DNA of 64,000 bases from Rhodococcus wratislaviensis (lineage in GTDB: Bacteria; Actinomycetota; Actinomycetes; Mycobacteriales; Mycobacteriaceae), in assembly GCF_900455735.1 (NCBI RefSeq), contig NZ_UAUI01000008.1:62001-126000 (forward strand), given 5' to 3'. Every line of letters begins with the position of its first letter. Within the stretch, counting starts at the first letter, position 1. Positions 61,489-64,000 of the stretch are shown here, in pieces. A program made the translations under genes and the position numbers. Below the pieces are notes generated by a model. That model made no database searches. It saw nothing but the letters and a program-made list of their open reading frames with translations, and had not been told where the DNA came from.

Positions 61489-63014
61489 AGGCCCTGCCCG
61501 TGATAACCCTGGTACCCCTCCCAAGCCAGCCTGCGCTCCCGGCGCGGATCGTCCTGAACGGTGGTGACGGTGTCGAACACGAGTGTTGCCCTCCTGTCGG
61601 TGTCGTACTTCGGCCACGACGCCAACGGTGTTCCCTGCGAAGCGAAGTGCAGCCAGTGCCGCTGCACGGTGTCCGTCACGTCCTTCAGCCCGCGACGACC
61701 ACCCGGCAGGGTGAGGCCGCGGCCGATCAGGGTGTCGGCGATGTCGAACACCGCGAACAACTCGAACCCGTGTGTGGCGTCCAGTCCGAGCCATTTCATG
61801 GCGCGCGGAGCGAAGTCGAAACGATAGCTGAAGGTGGGGGCGTACGCGGAGTGGGCCTCGGCCAGTTCGATCGACGGCATCCAGAACGTGAGATCGCCGC
61901 CCAGGTCGACGGCCGCGTCCGGCGCCGGGTAGCCGGGATACGCGGCGGTCACGCGGGCCTCGGCGCCGGGGTCGGTGAGTGCGAACATCCGCCCGATCCG
62001 GTCGGGGTCGGTCGGCAGCCCGTCCAGGAGTTTCGGGAACAGGGTGCCCTCGCGGGCGTTGGTGCCGATGATCAGCGGAACCCGGTGCGCCGAGCCGTCG
62101 GCGAACGCGTCGAGCGGCGGCTTCGGCAGGAAGTCGCCGTCGATCACGGGTCCGAACGGGTGCAGTCCCGGCGTCTCCGACAGCACCTTCGCGCCGAGAC
62201 GATTTCCGGCCCGGCCCAGTGCGCCGACCGGTGACGAGGCGAGCGCCTCTGCGGCAGTGTCCGGTTCGGCCCCGAGCAGCGTCACGTAGTCGGACGCCCA
62301 CTGGGCCGCGCGGTCGGCGGTGGTGACGAGTCCTGGGGCGGAACTCTCCGAGATCGCCCGCGCGAACAGGCCTTTCGCGGCGGGGGTGGTCATGAGTGTG
62401 GTGACGGCGTTGGCGCCGGCGGATTCGCCGAAGACGGTGACGTTGTCGGGGTCGCCGCCGAATTCGGCGATGTTGCGTTGCACCCATTCGAGGGCGGCGA
62501 CCTGGTCGCGGAGTCCGAGGTTGGAGTCGAAAGGTCGTTCGGGGGTGGAGAACTGGGTGAAGTCGAGGTAGCCGAGCGATCCGAGGCGGTAGTTGATGGA
62601 CACGTACACGATGTCGCCGCGGCGGACCAGCGACTGGCCGCCGTAGAGCGCGGTGGCCGACATGCCCAGCGTGTATGCGCCGCCGTGGATGAAGACCATC
62701 ACCGGGCGTGCCCCGGACGTACCGGGCGTGGCGAGCACGTTGAGCGTCAGGCAGTTCTCGCTGCTCGGCTGATACTTGCCCGGCCGGAGTGCGGTGAACT
62801 TCTTGTGCTGCACGGCGGCGTCGCCGAATTCGGTGGCGTCGAACTCACCGGACCACGGCGTGACCGGCTGGGGCGCGCGCAACCGCAGCGGCCCGACCGG
62901 GGGAGCCGCGTAGGGAATTCCGCGCCACGCGACCAGGTCGCCGATGCGCCGGCCACGGACCACCCCTGCGGTCGTCCTCACCAGCGTGTCGGTTGCGAGA
63001 GTGTCTGACGCCAT
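61485..63014 (-). CDS. type B carboxylesterase, copy 1
   Basis: A 509-residue paralogue of the next gene. MVFIHGGAYTLGM near residue 101, TVFGESAGAN near 195 (nucleophile Ser), GTNAREGTLF near 310 and the C-terminal HWLHFASQGTP (His) region are the catalytic parts. N-terminal region LVAWRGIPYAAPPVGPLRL is typical of type B carboxylesterases. ATG 63014. The upstream 63 bases to the next gene show nothing recognisable. Confidence 0.88.
   Translation of the reverse strand: MASDTLATDTLVRTTAGVVRGRRIGDLVAWRGIPYAAPPVGPLRLRAPQPVTPWSGEFDATEFGDAAVQHKKFTALRPGKYQPSSENCLTLNVLATPGTSGARPVMVFIHGGAYTLGMSATALYGGQSLVRRGDIVYVSINYRLGSLGYLDFTQFSTPERPFDSNLGLRDQVAALEWVQRNIAEFGGDPDNVTVFGESAGANAVTTLMTTPAAKGLFARAISESSAPGLVTTADRAAQWASDYVTLLGAEPDTAAEALASSPVGALGRAGNRLGAKVLSETPGLHPFGPVIDGDFLPKPPLDAFADGSAHRVPLIIGTNAREGTLFPKLLDGLPTDPDRIGRMFALTDPGAEARVTAAYPGYPAPDAAVDLGGDLTFWMPSIELAEAHSAYAPTFSYRFDFAPRAMKWLGLDATHGFELFAVFDIADTLIGRGLTLPGGRRGLKDVTDTVQRHWLHFASQGTPLASWPKYDTDRRATLVFDTVTTVQDDPRRERRLAWEGYQGYHGQGL
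62360..62649. repeat. near-identical tract shared by the two esterase genes (copy in the upstream gene)
   Basis: The match to 60880-61169 lies at a constant offset of 1480 bases and continues without gaps. It ends where the paralogues diverge again at GGxSxxSLYGG. Only scattered substitutions are visible, for example at the codon for the Ala/Val before the Ser motif. Confidence 0.75.
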
Positions 63015-63077
63015 GTCGGAAACTATACGGAGACCGACTGAGGGGCCTTCTCCTCCGCCGCCTGTGGTCCGTCCGGC

Positions 63078-64000
63078 TCAGCGCCGCGCCTCCAGCAGCC
63101 GCAGCCATACCTCGCTCACGGTCGGGTACGACGGGACCGCGTGCCACAGCGCGTCGAGTGGCACCTTCCCGACCACCGCGATGGTGGCGGCATGGATGAG
63201 CTCACCGACATCCGTGCCCGCGAACGTCGCCCCGACCAGGGTGTCGGTGGCCCGGTCGACCACGAGCTTGGCGTGACCGCTGAAATCGTCGCGGGCCAGT
63301 GACGAGCCGGCGACGGCGATGTCGACCTCCACGGTCTCGACGTCGACGCCGGCGTCCCGCGCCTCCTTCTCGGTGATCCCGACGGCCGAGACCTCCGGAT
63401 CGGCGAACACCACCTGAGGAACCTGGCCGTGGTCGGCGGTCGCCCGGAATCGGGACCCCTCCAGCGGCCTGCCCTCGGCGCGGGCGGCGATCACGTCGCC
63501 GCAGACGCGGCCCTGGTACTTGCCCATGTGGGTGAGCAATGCGCGGCCGTTGGCGTCGCCCACGGCGTACAACCACTCGTCCGCCGTCGTCAGGTGGTCG
63601 TCGGTGGTGAGGTATCCGTGGGAGTTCAGCAGTCGCGCGTCCAGGCCGAGCGCCGACGTCGCCGGTGTGCGCCCGGTCGCGACGACGATCTCGTCGACGA
63701 CGAGCGGATCCTGTCCCGCCACGTCCAGGGTCACCGGGCCGCCATGGATGCGGCCGATCCCCGTGTCCCGGGCGTCGGCCCGCTCGACGCCGCGAAGGTC
63801 CGCGCCGAAAAGGATCCGGGCACCCTTCTTCTCCAGTGAGCGGGCCACCCGCTCACCGGCGAACGGTTCGTTCTTCGGGAGCAGTGCCCGGCCGCGCACC
63901 ACCATCGTCAGTTCCTCGACGCCGAGGTCCAGCAGCCACGTCGCGCTCTCGCATGCCACGACGCCGCCGCCGATCACGGCGACCCGGCGCGGAATCTCCC
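63078..64000 (-). CDS. pyridine nucleotide-disulfide oxidoreductase family, partial (N-terminus outside window)
   Basis: The frame runs in from the right edge and ends at 63078, giving about 307 residues. It starts in the NAD-binding domain with RRVAVIGGGVVACESATWLLDLG. The IVVATGRTPATSALGLD segment, WLYAVGDANGRALLTHMGKYQGRV (FAD) and the dimerisation domain with VVFADPEVSAVGITEKEA follow. This matches mercuric reductase/dihydrolipoamide dehydrogenase-like proteins. The active-site disulfide would lie outside the window. Confidence 0.88.
   Translation of the reverse strand, partial: EIPRRVAVIGGGVVACESATWLLDLGVEELTMVVRGRALLPKNEPFAGERVARSLEKKGARILFGADLRGVERADARDTGIGRIHGGPVTLDVAGQDPLVVDEIVVATGRTPATSALGLDARLLNSHGYLTTDDHLTTADEWLYAVGDANGRALLTHMGKYQGRVCGDVIAARAEGRPLEGSRFRATADHGQVPQVVFADPEVSAVGITEKEARDAGVDVETVEVDIAVAGSSLARDDFSGHAKLVVDRATDTLVGATFAGTDVGELIHAATIAVVGKVPLDALWHAVPSYPTVSEVWLRLLEARR

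Overview
This window is high-GC actinobacterial DNA from a mycolic-acid-containing member of the Mycobacteriales, most likely a large-genome Rhodococcus. The basis is the secreted mycolyltransferase-type esterase, frequent GTG/TTG starts, ScbR- and WYL-type regulators, many catabolic oxidoreductases, and a conserved gene order. From memory of the M. tuberculosis annotation, the backbone matches the Rv0385 to Rv0357c interval in order: flavohemoglobin-like reductase (1.2-2.3 kb), clpB, an Rv0383c-like protein, pyrE, a TrmH-type methyltransferase, a GH76 protein, DedA, fba, a proline-rich membrane protein (Rv0361-like), DUF3151, an M50 peptidase and its partner, and purA. No rRNA, tRNA, transposase, integrase or CRISPR array was seen.

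Layout. 0-2.3 kb: three related FAD/NAD reductases, at least one fused to a globin. 2.5-9.7 kb: mycolyltransferase-like esterase, clpB behind a HAIR-like operator, two membrane proteins, an SDR and pyrE. 9.7-17.4 kb: accessory block with MarR plus an MFS pump, a Baeyer-Villiger monooxygenase operon, SRPBCC proteins, a BenE transporter and an ScbR-like regulator. 17.5-30.3 kb: mostly backbone with a flavin monooxygenase, a truncated CobW-family gene, two DedA proteins, fba, a FUSC-type membrane protein and a CDF metal exporter behind a perfect palindrome. 30.3-36.7 kb: WYL regulator, thiolase, a frameshifted MFS pump sharing an operator with an HxlR regulator, and a molybdopterin oxidoreductase-reductase-zinc ribbon module. 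36.7-39.7 kb: M50 protease pair and purA.

39.8-53.0 kb is the most unusual block: a divergent FadR/GntR regulator faces an eleven-gene, tightly overlapping run encoding a complete oligopeptide-type ABC importer, two tandem TIM-barrel isomerase-like proteins, two amidohydrolases, a DRE-TIM lyase-like protein and an OHCU-decarboxylase-like protein. Several enzymes lack canonical catalytic motifs, so this looks like an uncharacterised uptake and catabolism pathway for a nitrogen-containing carboxylated compound. 53.0-64 kb holds MGMT, PhoD, a MocR regulator, an AMACR-like CoA transferase, VOC and SDR proteins, two tandem carboxylesterases sharing an almost identical internal tract, and a flavin disulfide reductase cut by the window edge.

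At the DNA scale, a family of hairpins exactly 40 nt long recurs at gene ends (6342, 9687, 25943, 32992, 36699, 55546, 57341, and a degenerate one at 8262). Six start GTGAGT and end ACTCAC while their inner arms differ in compensating ways. A second palindromic element, exactly 47 nt, occurs twice in opposite orientation (22690 and 39705), once overlapping the start of the truncated CobW gene.
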